This document shows, in pieces, positions 14,401 to 21,545 of a stretch of 25,616 nt of DNA. Both the position numbers and the translations under genes were made by a program. This DNA comes from Beroe ovata (Eukaryota > Ctenophora > Nuda > Beroida > Beroidae), in the NCBI GenBank assembly GCA_946803715.1, contig CAMPET010000215.1:34053-59668 (forward strand), given 5' to 3'. The notes beneath the pieces are model-generated. The model did not search any database. It saw nothing but the letters and a program-made list of their open reading frames with translations, and was not told the DNA's origin. Position 1 is the stretch's first letter. The number at the start of each line of letters is the position of its first letter.

Positions 14401-15149
14401 AACACTTGCACTGAGGTGGAAATCATTCGACAGATAAAAACTTTTTAGAGTGGTTGTAAAACATGATAATGCAAATTCTTTAATCATAAGTAACGTGCTT
14501 GTTTGAATCAGAGTGGATAAAATTCAGGAAGAAAGGTACCTAGTTTTAGGAAGGTACATACTTGATGATGATCCCGTTATCCATTTTGATCACCCTGTAC
14601 TCTCTGAATTCTTTCCCGTTGGTCTTCTTTGCGAGTTTATCTCCTCCATAAACCAAGATATCATCATGGAATGATAGCTCTCCTGCAAGGAATAAAGCTG
14701 AAACCACTTCATTCACAAACCCCGTTTCGGAATGCTATTTAATTCGCTAACACGCAGGAAACTAAAAAAATTAGACACGATTCCTAAAGCTTATCCAAAA
14801 GTAACCTTTTCGTTTTGATTCTCTATCCTGGAGCATTTCACCACATTTCACATACTTTACCATGTCCTTGTACATTCCACGCATAACTGAAGGATAGAAG
14901 AAATTGAAATGAAGTGTGAGACATCCCAACTCAGTAGTGTCTCATGAAAAAAGTCAAAACCTAGCAACTTTCACGCAAATACAAGGAAGGAAGATCTTAT
15001 TTCAATTAAATTCGATTGATAATTGATGATAATTGGAAATACTCGGGGGTACCTGAATCTCCCATGAACACTATAGTTTTGTCCACAAGAACCTCCAGAC
15101 CCCGTTGGTGGGAGTAGAGATTCTGAACTTTATCATCGTCAATTTCCAT
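103..15149 (-). CDS. PCED1: PCED1/FAM113-like PC-esterase, seven exons seen, 3' end outside window
   Basis: Predicted SGNH/GDSL-type esterase of the PC-esterase domain family; the substrate is not known from sequence. Exons on the minus strand: 15053-15149 (coding part), 14806-14886, 14562-14682, 12357-12470 (with a second copy at 11936-12049), 11552-11712, 11142-11305 and 103-285. Every junction is GT-AG and every phase agrees (1,1,2,2,1,0). With one copy of exon 4 this gives 307 residues so far. The GDS nucleophile block ends at Ser32, followed by VMRGMYKDMVKYV. NSCLWDL is at about 130-136. The catalytic Asp/His block DGVHW is at 248-252, opening exon 7. This matches the block order I recall for vertebrate PCED1A. 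The tail after the domain is proline-rich. Exon 7 ends at a GTGAGT donor (102-97), so the gene continues to the left. An ATTTTAG acceptor lies one base before the ATG, so there is an upstream 5'UTR exon or a trans-spliced leader. Introns 3 and 6 hold other genes. Confidence 0.82.
286..3891. other. PCED1 intron 6, left part; no gene supported
   Basis: AT-rich sequence between PCED1 exon 7 and the end of the LDL-A receptor gene. I see only short open frames without motifs (for example 677-898 minus, 1466-1648 and 1708-1932 plus) and one short tandem repeat at 3595-3678. No RNA gene was recognised. Confidence 0.5.
3595..3678. repeat. 14-bp tandem repeat, six units
   Basis: Six consecutive 14-bp units of the form CATGTCTTTATCTG / CAAGTCTTTAACTG. 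Units 1-2 are identical, units 3-4 are identical, and units 5-6 are degenerate. The array lies about 215 bp beyond the stop codon of the LDL-A receptor gene, on its 3' side. Confidence 0.9.
3892..6195 (-). CDS. LDL-A domain-containing class A GPCR, single exon
   Basis: Intronless 767-residue receptor at the cell surface. A weak N-terminal hydrophobic stretch may be a signal peptide. The ectodomain has four LDL-receptor class A-like modules at about 86-114, 127-155, 280-311 and 317-357. The second and third have full Ca2+-binding ends (CLDKSDELMC, CLDRSDEVHC). Seven membrane segments follow: about 374-399 (Asn 1.50 in VNLVMNSS), 418-442, 460-490, 500-522, 618-643, 662-688 and 697-722. The DRY position reads LRAY and NPxxY reads NPVFN. 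The loop between segments 4 and 5 is about 95 residues, with Cys602 as the likely partner of Cys460. There are no leucine-rich repeats, unlike relaxin receptors or snail GRL101. The ligand is unknown. A TATA-like box lies about 100 bp upstream. The gene sits in PCED1 intron 6 on the same strand. Confidence 0.88.
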   Translation of the reverse strand: MDQLFCLYVMISLFHQMKTSNLMKYKAIPDDTGDSFKCTSLPKFERYGHSQIPNVTSQIETGNFICPFRPSFVTCYGVDAEMRESCLLDQWSCVIPRMFLCNGFSECLTDECDCPNTGGSDGGLFYCSDGIGCLDLLAVCDGWYDCLDKSDELMCDNLLERKCQVKNMVNEEKKMEVNFTLSKTLFCSEQRTRFQFIDYYVKCDDQLNCTDVAMANSISIKALKKSRKCIRNLFRYSALIQISTLEMTKICEDQCEGLINMKLCDYFVMGVNEYLFSFMCHVEGGFTAHINPELVCDGRYDCLDRSDEVHCLDRFYCIPDEKLNINETDGSFVYDASWVPYSALCNNYKDCDNGMDECSNCTTGLLSSDEYIIKSHIAFVLLLVVCIVNLVMNSSVIFETLKASQGTLSRHIRVDRVLKLQTCFYDILLGLYLAALIVANFWFHGRYCIYDLQWRSGWSCKILGVVFNFSSHGSLLTVLFMTILRAYKLVFTYSHGIPVKAVNLVSTLLLVINLGHAILPVLPVEGIQSVFRLKFMLPRSNPFIDKDFNDISHIDRLFEQYFHGSNSTFGLYAKIEELRKVTNKPDLFDFTEISFYSWSPVCVQDLYGYKEALQTYKKIYIGIVTVLVLSIAVFYMIILRVFIQRSRIRIDNRRNESRESDLKLKVTMIIGTKLISWLTIVGGMIYFNYTKKYVPDGWFLATAICIIPMNSVLNPVFNSNWMGELMNRLFICSRPKKGSAEEGEMISMQVQGFPNDETHKQVRNVGD
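6293..6301 (-). promoter_or_regulatory. TATA-like box upstream of the LDL-A receptor gene
   Basis: On the minus strand this reads TTTATATAA, about 98 bp before the ATG at 6195. That spacing allows a start site near 6265 and a short unspliced leader, fitting a single-exon gene with its own promoter inside another gene's intron. The call rests on sequence match only. Confidence 0.35.
7592..7621. repeat. 30-bp palindrome (13-bp arms)
   Basis: The arm GATAAACAACAAC is followed by a 4-base AGCA centre and its exact complement. All 13 pairs match. Confidence 0.85.
8438..8472. repeat. (GT)n microsatellite
   Basis: Near-pure GT run of about 35 bp. Confidence 0.9.
9199..10895 (+). CDS. Class A (rhodopsin-like) orphan GPCR, five exons
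   Basis: Exons 9199-9264, 9451-9549, 9777-9937, 10165-10348 and 10470-10895, with GT-AG introns of 120-230 nt and consistent phases (0,0,2,0), give 311 residues. The short extracellular N-terminus has an NNTT glycosylation site. Landmarks: Asp66 (2.50) in NVSLNDALLGF, Cys98 (3.25) paired with Cys180 in loop 2, DRF at 122-124 in place of DRY, Trp150 (4.50), Pro197 (5.50), Pro239 in segment 6, and NPIIY at 270-274. Segment 1 has GF where GN is usual, and segment 6 lacks the CWxP form. The C-tail is short and basic. I cannot assign a ligand class. The gene lies in PCED1 intron 6 on the opposite strand. The start is the first of two adjacent ATGs; either could be used. Confidence 0.85.
11418..11537. 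repeat. 40-bp minisatellite, three units, in PCED1 intron 5
   Basis: Three head-to-tail units (11418-11457, 11458-11497, 11498-11537), each starting TCTTCCTT and containing CCCCACTCTTCACACCTCA. On the PCED1 coding strand the array is purine-rich. It starts 14 bp beyond the exon 5 donor. Confidence 0.85.
11818..12233. repeat. Tandem segmental duplication, left unit
   Basis: Starts ATAATTTCTACTAAAAATAA and ends CCCTTGCCATG just before the N at 12234. It carries PCED1 exon 4b with flanking intron. The flanks differ from the right unit by several substitutions and small insertions or deletions, while the exon differs at two silent sites. Confidence 0.88.
11936..12049 (-). CDS. PCED1: PCED1 exon 4, second copy (4b)
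   Basis: Second copy of exon 4, 421 bp downstream in the gene. It has the same acceptor and donor and the same 114 nt length. I see two differences from copy 4a, both at third codon positions (an Ile and an Asp codon), so the encoded peptide is identical. It lies in the left-hand unit of the tandem duplication 11818-12233 / 12244-12669. It may be a genuine duplicated exon, or two haplotypes joined at the N at 12234. Confidence 0.7.
12244..12669. repeat. Tandem segmental duplication, right unit
   Basis: Same segment as 11818-12233 in the same orientation, carrying PCED1 exon 4a. It has small insertions relative to the left unit near 12500-12560. Confidence 0.88.
12357..12470 (-). CDS. PCED1: PCED1 exon 4, first copy (4a)
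   Basis: This exon of 114 nt starts with G, which completes the Lys codon split at the end of exon 3 (AA|gtatgt). It encodes 37 residues including NSCLWDL and ends in AG|gtgacg. The acceptor is TTCCAG. Because 114 is a multiple of 3 and the two boundary phases match, this copy can be used alone, skipped in favour of the second copy, or joined to it without breaking the frame. Confidence 0.8.
12823..12866. repeat. 22-bp tandem repeat, two units
   Basis: Two copies of a unit beginning ATACCTCCAATTA, differing at one base (G/C), followed by a partial third. They lie in PCED1 intron 3, 5' of the hydrolase gene. Confidence 0.8.
13097..14448 (+). CDS. HSL-family alpha/beta hydrolase (AADAC/NCEH1-like), membrane-anchored
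   Basis: Two exons, 13097-13224 and 13347-14448, joined in phase 2 (AG|G gives Arg43), give 409 residues. An N-terminal hydrophobic anchor (about 5-32) suggests a type II membrane protein, as in AADAC and NCEH1, which are of similar length (about 400). HGGGF at 180-184 is the oxyanion-hole motif. GVSAG at 251-255 is the nucleophile elbow with Ser253. Asp359 in EYDILRSD is the likely acid, and His388 or His390 in PGAHIH the likely base. YPLAPEH at 212-218 is the family's YRLAPEH block. It likely hydrolyses a lipid or aryl ester; the exact substrate cannot be read from sequence. A low-complexity insert rich in Asn, Asp and Thr precedes the core (about 110-170). The gene lies inside PCED1 intron 3 on the opposite strand. 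An AG acceptor (TTTCTCATTGAAG) just upstream of the ATG suggests a 5'UTR intron or trans-splicing. Confidence 0.85.
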
Positions 15150-15452
15150 TCTAAAATAAATTGTAAGCATAATTATATTAGCTACCTACCAATCACACAG
15201 TCATTAATAAAACATAGGTAGTTGTTGTCGGAATTTTAAGCAAACAATGAAAAGATTCAAAGATAGAAAGATGTCACTATTTGTCCTCTTGAAAAAAGTT
15301 TCAATAAGAAATAATGTCAACAATTACTGAAAAATATTGAGTGGATAAGTTATGAAATGCTAAAATTGAATACAGCTACACAGTTTAGATTGAGTTTAAC
15401 TTTACAAATTGAAAATAAATATATCATAGGTGAGTACTTTATCATTCCCATA

Positions 15453-16193
15453 TCAGCTTCGATTCTGAGACGCAATGATTCTATTAAGGTCTTTCAACTG
15501 ACACCTATGAACTGTTTGTGTCTGCTTCAGTTGATCTATTTGAAAATGAAGTCTGCTGACCTGCTCATTGAATTTTTGAGAAGAAGCGATTCTTGCTCTA
15601 TCAAGCTGTGCTCTAACATCGTTATCTTCATTCTTGAGCATCGAGTCCTCAATATCCAATTCATTGAGGCGGTCTGATATCATTTTAATAGAGGCTTCCT
15701 CGGCTTCACAGTTCTCTTGAAGCTCTCTGAGATTATCTTCAGCGATCTTAATCTGTTCTTCTAATCTCAGAACATCAGCCTCTTCGACATGCTTGGAGCC
15801 CATCATTTCAATCTGGCTTTTGTATTGATCTATTGCTTTCCGTTTGCATTCCATCAGCTGATTCAATTCATTTTGTCGACTGTTCAGTTTATCACTTTTC
15901 TGGAGTTCGTGATATTTTTGTTTAGTTAGAGTCTCCAATTCGGTCTCCTGATCAGCAATAACAGAATCATTAAGCCGTCTCATCTCCTGAGTCAAGTAAA
16001 TCAGCTGTTGGGAAAGGATGGAGTTTTCTTGCATAACTGACTTCATTTCATCATCAGCTATCCTAAGCTGAGATCTCTGAGCATTCATGGCCGAGTTGAG
16101 ATCCGTCAGGGTGCTCTGTTGAGCATTATGGATGTCATGAAGACTAGAGAACATTTCCTCTAGAGACATGTCAGCTGTTTCGTCCATAGACAT
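15453..16193 (-). CDS. Coiled-coil protein, unidentified
   Basis: 246 residues in one exon. Apart from a short acidic N-terminus (about 20 residues), nearly the whole chain is heptad-like, rich in Glu, Gln, Lys, Leu and Arg, with little Gly or Pro. A long parallel coiled coil is the natural reading. I recognise no family motif, so the function is open (a structural, centrosomal or kinetochore role is possible but not shown). I chose ATG 16193 because TGTTCTCAG, a good splice acceptor, lies two bases upstream. A second ATG is two codons in. The gene follows TDRD9 by about 380 bp and precedes PCED1 by about 300 bp, all on one strand. Confidence 0.7.
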   Translation of the reverse strand: MSMDETADMSLEEMFSSLHDIHNAQQSTLTDLNSAMNAQRSQLRIADDEMKSVMQENSILSQQLIYLTQEMRRLNDSVIADQETELETLTKQKYHELQKSDKLNSRQNELNQLMECKRKAIDQYKSQIEMMGSKHVEEADVLRLEEQIKIAEDNLRELQENCEAEEASIKMISDRLNELDIEDSMLKNEDNDVRAQLDRARIASSQKFNEQVSRLHFQIDQLKQTQTVHRCQLKDLNRIIASQNRS

Positions 16194-16502
16194 GCCTGAG
16201 AACAATTTCGTATATTTTTAGTCAGCAGATCATAATCTGGATGTGGAATAGGTTCTATAGCAACTTTAAAAGCAACAATAGCAAGACAAGGACATGAAGC
16301 AAATCTGAACAACAGGTTGATGTAGTGACTGGAAGCCATCCATGAACGTAAAATTCTCATACCTACTCATGATTCTTGTAGGTATAACGGTTTTATAATT
16401 GTCACAGAAACTGGTGTGTTTCGAAGCAGAGTTTAATAAACAAAATCTCAATTTAATCATTTATTTACACAATAAAGTGATAAATAGTAATATAGTACTT
16501 AC
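16194..16502 (-). other. Possible intron joining the TDRD9 3'UTR to the coiled-coil gene
   Basis: A strong donor, TTAG|GTAAGTAC, lies about 70 bp past the TDRD9 stop (exon end 16503). An acceptor, TTCTCAG, sits two bases before the coiled-coil ATG. Splicing the two would make a dicistronic RNA or supply the coiled-coil gene's 5' leader. This is an inference from splice-site shape. Confidence 0.35.
16460..16465 (-). terminator. Polyadenylation signal AATAAA, probable for TDRD9
   Basis: AATAAA on the minus strand about 110 bp beyond the TDRD9 stop. It lies inside the possible intron 16194-16502, so polyadenylation and that splice would be alternatives. Confidence 0.45.
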
Positions 16503-16573
16503 CTAACCCGAAAAAGAAACTGGACGATAATAGAATAATTTCACTGTTATTAAAAGAATCGTAGCACAGCTTA

Positions 16574-19500
16574 TCAATCCCAATGATCAAGCCGTCTATT
16601 CTCCATTCTATGATTCTCACTATCAATGTGACTGCGAAGATTACGAAAGTTTCTGAATTCTTCATTACAAAGTTCACACACCAAAGATCCACCGTTGTTT
16701 GCACTGGTGGTCTCATTGAGTTTATGAACGTGTTTTTGAAGATGTCTCACACGTTTTTCAGTCAGTTTATCCCTGCGTTCTATCACCATTTCATGGTCAT
16801 TCTCCATGAAACTGAGACATTTATGTGGTCGAAGTGCATCTTTGTCGCCACCCTCGAAACCACCAAGGACATAATTGTCTGTGTAATTTGATGGCTCCCA
16901 TGAATAATTCATTGTCCAGCTGCTTTCAATGATTGGCTTTCGATCATCAACCAAAATTTTCAAAAGTTTTTCCAGTAGCTGGGTAATTGCACGCTGCTTC
17001 CTTTTTATGATTTCTGGTGTGAACTTGAACTTGGAAGGATTGTCATCATCTGCCTGAATTATAGTAGAAATATTCATCCTTATTTTGTTGATAATGTCGA
17101 TTTCTGGTAGACCAATACGATGATCAAAGGTAACCTGCAAGTCATGATCAGGCCACAGAGCATCCCCCAAAGTATTTGTTCCGAGACCTGCACAACATCC
17201 AATGTAGTTCAATCTACTGGCTGTAGAATGGAGCTGAATTTTGGGGGCAAACATGAGAATTAGCATATCTGGTAGTCCTCTGATCGGATAATGCTGAGTG
17301 ACACCTCTCAATGATATTTTGAGTCCGGAACTGGAAAGAGCAACTGAACTTGCAGTTAGCATCTCAGTATATGTATCAGATGGGTTTGGGCAAATCATAA
17401 TTGAGCAGACTGAGTTAGTATCAATGACTGTAGAGTAAGATCTCGCAGTATCAGTGAGTCCACTGTAACTAACTTGATAAGGACTTGAAGGTCCGGATAA
17501 TGTACAAGTTACAGGCTCTGAAGAACTTTTCTTGAATTCGGCGTCACTTTTAATTGTAACTGAGTCCAATCTAACTTCATTTCCACCAAGCAGTGAATGT
17601 GCATACTGTGATACAAAATCATCTCTAGCCTGAGACACGTATCTGTTGACGAGAAGCCATTCCTTAAGACTGATGTCTCCATCCAACAGGTCGATGTGTA
17701 AAACATTGTTTAGTAAGTAGAAAACTTTCGCATTGAAAGGTTTGTTTTCAATTATGGGCCTCAACCACTCAACAAATTGCCTGTTCCACTTCACTGAGGA
17801 TGTGAGGCTCTTGTTGTCAATTACTGGTGTTATCCCATCCAAAGAACATTCTACAGCTTGAAAAGGACAACTTGTAAGCAATTCGTCTGGTAATTCAAAG
17901 AGCACATTCGAGTTGATCCATACAGAATTTCCAAAGTCAACATAATAAATTTTTACATTGAAATTGTCATCCGTTTTCAAAACTTTCACTCTGTAAAGAG
18001 TAGGGTCATTAATTTCAAACATGGCCATCCCATAAGAGTTTTCTTGAATGATCTTTGGACTCATTCTTCTCGGCTTGACTCTCTGTAGCTGTTCGTGAAT
18101 GGAGTCGAATTGACATCTTATGTCATCACGCTGGATATGAACAAAGAATTTATTTGGACTTTCAACATAGGTCACTACAACTTGCAACACCTCATCCTTT
18201 TCAATCTGAAATGATAAACAACTTGAGACCGGAAGATTAATGTCTTCTTTGGACGTTAGTCTGAGAGACATACCCAACTGCTTTGTTTTCAAGGAATAAT
18301 AGACTGATCTACTGATTTCTGCTTCTGCATACATGTCGAATGTGACATACAATCTATTGCTTTCAAGACTCAACCTTTTCACAGGATCAAAGTGTTTTTG
18401 AAAGAATGAACTGACATCACTTTTATACTTCCTTTCGAGTTCAGAGTTCGAAGACACCTTGATTTTCATGCCAGTATACATAACAGTGTCACTAGGCAAC
18501 TTAGCACCAAACGATTTCATACAGTTATCTCTGTCCAGTTCATATTTGTTCTTGACAAAGTAAAATGGATAATTTGCAGCAGCTAGTGCTAACTTCAACC
18601 TGAAATGAATATCAACTTCATTGCCTCTCCTAGAGCCAGTGTAGCTATTTTCACGTTCATGAGATAAACTGTCTGGGATATTCATTCTATGAAGGCATCC
18701 ACAAATATCTCGAACTAGGCTAGCAACTTCATTGATTCTATTAAAGTTCACGAAATTGTCTAGACAATACTTTTTGCTTTCTTTTATATTTTGAGAAGTG
18801 TGTTTGTTGTACCACTCATTGAAGATATTCAACATCATGATCGGATCTGAGAAAGTTCCCTTGGCTTTTTTCATCCGAGATACATAGCTGTTTAACTTTT
18901 GCTCTTTGTTGTTATAAGGAACTTCAAGGAATGCCGGCAAAGAAAGACATGCTGCCATTATAATTGCTTCACTGAGACAGTCAAACACCAGACCAAACAT
19001 TACAAGCCTAGAGAGACGTACATCCAGGGGCATACTGCCCATGACATGGCCCAAAAATGTCAGTTCTTGATCTAGGGGGTTATCAAGAGATTCGAGTGGA
19101 AGAGTAAGTGCTCCTACTTCAAGTAGGAGCAGTGCTCCTTCTCTTAGTTTATTAAGGTCGGGAGGGTCGAGTGCATACGACAGAACATCCAGAGGATCAC
19201 CGATATCAAGAATCTTACACCATAGGATCAGTTGTTCTACTGAACATCTCTGCATTTCTGGGGTTGCAAAATCACATAAATCACCCAAAAATTTGCTCTC
19301 TATAAGACGATAACATCTTCCTTTTGATACACGACCAGCTCTTCCTTTCCTTTGGTCCAGTGATGACTTAGGTGCCCAGACATACTTCAGTGATGACATG
19401 CCACTGCCAGAATCAGCATGAAGTTCTTTGGATAAGCAAAAGTCAATTACATACTTGATATCTGGAACAGTGATAGAACTCTCAGCAATGTTTGTTGAGA

Positions 19501-20722
19501 GAATTACCTTTCTGCGACCCACAGCAGGGTCATCAAACATTCTCATCTGATACTGCCTTGGTATTGTACTATGAAGACAGATTATATCATAGGTTGTGCT
19601 ACAATCATCAAGTTTTAGCACTCTTTGCATATTTTCAATTTCGAAAATTCCTGGCAGGAAAACAAGCACAGAACCTCTTTTTTGGCCATGTGAACTATTC
19701 TGCAAGTCAGAATCCAATGAATCTATGTGATCAAAATTTTTAATCAACTCTTTAGCAAAACTGTACATCTTTTCAGAAATCTGAGGCTCTTGTGAATTAT
19801 ATGAACTGCCTCCCCCAGAGTCACTATTAATAGCTGTTCTTATCTGCTCCAGATAAGATATTTCAACATGAAACATTTGCTCTCTAACTTGAATAATGGG
19901 TGCTGGGCATAGGTACCCACTATCTTGATTTATTGTTTGGAAATATTTAGCAAACTTGGATGCATCAACGGTAGCTGACATAACAATGATTCTTACTCTA
20001 TGAGAAGATTTATATGAGCACAGGATCTTCTTGATCATCAGAAGAAGGAAATCAGTATCCTTATCTCGCTCATGTACCTCATCAAGAACTATGTGGGTAA
20101 ATTCTTTCAAGGCATCTGAATTGATCAGTTTTCTCAGGAGAACACCTGTTGTCATAAAAGTCAATCTGGTATCATCATTCACCTTTTTGTCCATTCCTAT
20201 CTGGTAGCCTATCAAAGATCCTGTATCATCATCATTTTTGATAGGTGGAAGATTTCTCTCACAGAGCACTCTATTTGCCAATGATATAGCAGCAACTCTA
20301 CGAGGCTGTGTAACAACTATTTTGCAGTGTCTCTTTTCCTCAAAGTATTCATCATCTAATATGTATTGTGGGACTTGTGTACTTTTGCCACTACCAGTTG
20401 GTGCAGTAATAATTGTGACCATGTTATGTTTGACTGTATCAACGATTTCCTCTCTGTAACTATGAATAGGTAGATTCTGATACTGAAATGGGATATCAAA
20501 ATAGCCTTTCAGTCCTGAAATGTCTTGTTGTTCAGGCATTTCTTTATACTCATGGAGAGGTTTAATAAAGGCATCTTTTCTTTTGAGTGTTAAATCTGGA
20601 ATTCCATCAAACCTTGCATTTTGGATAGGCTCCAAAGATTGGTAATGCTCCACAACACGCTTTCCAAACTTTTGTACCTTTTCACTTTGTTTACTTGGCT
20701 TATTCAGGTCAAAAAAGTCCAT
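16574..20722 (-). CDS. TDRD9: TDRD9/spindle-E-type DEVH-box helicase with Tudor domain
   Basis: 1382 residues in one uninterrupted frame; vertebrate TDRD9 has about the same length. The family acts in germline perinuclear granules in piRNA biogenesis and transposon silencing. Helicase motifs in order: APTGSGKST 107-115 (I), TQPRRVA about 138-144 (Ia), DEVH 214-217 (II, the Val being typical of this subfamily), SAT 249-251 (III), STNIAESSITVPD about 409-421 (V) and QRKGRAGR 457-464 (VI). The helicase-associated region follows. An extended Tudor domain at about 850-1010 contains YYVDFGN (926-932), which includes aromatic positions of the methylarginine pocket. A C2H2 zinc finger closes the protein (C1349, C1352, H1365, H1371). 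The lack of introns is unusual beside multi-exon neighbours, but the frame is intact. It is the first of three closely spaced minus-strand genes. Confidence 0.93.
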   Translation of the reverse strand: MDFFDLNKPSKQSEKVQKFGKRVVEHYQSLEPIQNARFDGIPDLTLKRKDAFIKPLHEYKEMPEQQDISGLKGYFDIPFQYQNLPIHSYREEIVDTVKHNMVTIITAPTGSGKSTQVPQYILDDEYFEEKRHCKIVVTQPRRVAAISLANRVLCERNLPPIKNDDDTGSLIGYQIGMDKKVNDDTRLTFMTTGVLLRKLINSDALKEFTHIVLDEVHERDKDTDFLLLMIKKILCSYKSSHRVRIIVMSATVDASKFAKYFQTINQDSGYLCPAPIIQVREQMFHVEISYLEQIRTAINSDSGGGSSYNSQEPQISEKMYSFAKELIKNFDHIDSLDSDLQNSSHGQKRGSVLVFLPGIFEIENMQRVLKLDDCSTTYDIICLHSTIPRQYQMRMFDDPAVGRRKVILSTNIAESSITVPDIKYVIDFCLSKELHADSGSGMSSLKYVWAPKSSLDQRKGRAGRVSKGRCYRLIESKFLGDLCDFATPEMQRCSVEQLILWCKILDIGDPLDVLSYALDPPDLNKLREGALLLLEVGALTLPLESLDNPLDQELTFLGHVMGSMPLDVRLSRLVMFGLVFDCLSEAIIMAACLSLPAFLEVPYNNKEQKLNSYVSRMKKAKGTFSDPIMMLNIFNEWYNKHTSQNIKESKKYCLDNFVNFNRINEVASLVRDICGCLHRMNIPDSLSHERENSYTGSRRGNEVDIHFRLKLALAAANYPFYFVKNKYELDRDNCMKSFGAKLPSDTVMYTGMKIKVSSNSELERKYKSDVSSFFQKHFDPVKRLSLESNRLYVTFDMYAEAEISRSVYYSLKTKQLGMSLRLTSKEDINLPVSSCLSFQIEKDEVLQVVVTYVESPNKFFVHIQRDDIRCQFDSIHEQLQRVKPRRMSPKIIQENSYGMAMFEINDPTLYRVKVLKTDDNFNVKIYYVDFGNSVWINSNVLFELPDELLTSCPFQAVECSLDGITPVIDNKSLTSSVKWNRQFVEWLRPIIENKPFNAKVFYLLNNVLHIDLLDGDISLKEWLLVNRYVSQARDDFVSQYAHSLLGGNEVRLDSVTIKSDAEFKKSSSEPVTCTLSGPSSPYQVSYSGLTDTARSYSTVIDTNSVCSIMICPNPSDTYTEMLTASSVALSSSGLKISLRGVTQHYPIRGLPDMLILMFAPKIQLHSTASRLNYIGCCAGLGTNTLGDALWPDHDLQVTFDHRIGLPEIDIINKIRMNISTIIQADDDNPSKFKFTPEIIKRKQRAITQLLEKLLKILVDDRKPIIESSWTMNYSWEPSNYTDNYVLGGFEGGDKDALRPHKCLSFMENDHEMVIERRDKLTEKRVRHLQKHVHKLNETTSANNGGSLVCELCNEEFRNFRNLRSHIDSENHRMENRRLDHWD

Positions 20723-21036
20723 GCTGTGCTTAGTGAGGATGAATGATTACTATCAAATTATGTATTGCCATTATTATCATGCAATAACAAAATACAAAAA
20801 ATAGTTGTGTACATCTTCAAATTATTCTTTATTAGAAACAATAACGAAATGTATTCAGCATCAATAAATGGAAAGAGAGAAATGGCCGATACATTATTAT
20901 CCAAACTCGGTTCCTCCGTTATAGGCAGTAATCATTCCAAAACAATAGCAATGAAAATAATTAACTTGTCAGAATGCTGTTGATGTCTCAAAAAATCACC
21001 TACCTTTCAACCTTTGATCACCGTGCGCGATTAACA
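20723..21036. other. Region upstream of TDRD9; no gene seen
   Basis: AT-rich 5' flank of TDRD9. I see no clear TATA box. A possible acceptor (CTCACTAAG) lies six bases before the TDRD9 ATG, so the promoter may be further upstream. Confidence 0.4.
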
Positions 21037-21058
21037 GAGGTCAGATAAAATCAGACAA
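21037..21058. mobile_element. Solo terminal repeat of the H-type palindromic element
   Basis: GAGGTCAGATAAAATC followed by AGACAA nearly matches the right ends of the two complete H elements (21167-21267, 24252-24386). No left end or target duplication is visible, so it is a relic. Confidence 0.6.
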
Positions 21059-21166
21059 GGAAGTTCCGTTTTTGATCCTACGTCGCAAACGCAGCAGCAG
21101 GGCCTTGCATCGCCAAAAGCAAAGCTTAACTTGCCGGATGTTATCTGTCTTGGCTGTCGATGATAG
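21059..21166. other. Mosaic flank with a C-type terminal repeat relic
   Basis: Positions 21131-21149 read TTGCCGGATGTTATCTGTC, the left end of the C-type element complete at 24232-24586, then diverge. The rest is GC-richer than the gene regions and has no coding signal. Confidence 0.5.
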
Positions 21167-21267
21167 TTGTCAGATGTTACCTGACCTGTTTCTCGCGCAC
21201 GCGCGCCTTCATCGATGAAGGCGCGCGCGCCGCGCGCGAGAAACTGAGGTCAGATAAAATCTGACAA
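21167..21267. mobile_element. Palindromic MITE, H1, with 8-bp target duplication
   Basis: 101-bp element running from TTGTCAGAT to ATCTGACAA. Its two halves are near-complementary (TTTCTCGCGC... / ...GCGCGAGAAA around a CTTCATCGATGAAG centre). It is flanked by exact copies of GATGATAG at 21159-21166 and 21268-21275. Both imperfect arms match those of H2 (24252-24386), so these are copies of one element and not chance hairpins. It is too short to encode protein, so it must be mobilised by a transposase elsewhere. A matching uninterrupted target sequence lies at 21381-21415. Confidence 0.88.
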
Positions 21268-21545
21268 GATGATAGCACCTGTCGAGAATTTCATTGCGCG
21301 CGCGCCGCAAATTATTCTCAGATTGTTCTCGCTGGCGCACGCGCAAATTATTTTTCTGGCGCTCGCCGCGGCCGCTTCGTTGTCGATCGATGATAGAACC
21401 TGTCGAGAATTTCGTCGCGCGGCTTGCATCAGCGGTCTGGCATCGCCCGACAAGCCGCTTCGCGGCTCATGTCAGCTGGGCGCGGGCCAAGCATCGCCGC
21501 GCCAGGCATGAGGCAAGTCCATTGTTTCTCGCACGATTAAATCAA
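21268..21545. repeat. GC-rich repeat block containing H1's uninterrupted target paralogue
   Basis: The string GATGATAG-A/C-ACCTGTCGAGAATTTC occurs at 21268 (right side of H1) and at 21389. A shorter version (GATGATAGACCCTGTCG) is at about 24209. The block is rich in GCGCG and lacks a convincing gene; open frames here have only low-complexity composition. Confidence 0.6.

Noticed and set aside
3231-16505. Frequent TAGGTA/TACCTA hexamers through the introns, few right of 20.7 kb
   Set aside because: I could not count them against a proper background. The motif may simply reflect splice donors (GGTA) and local composition.
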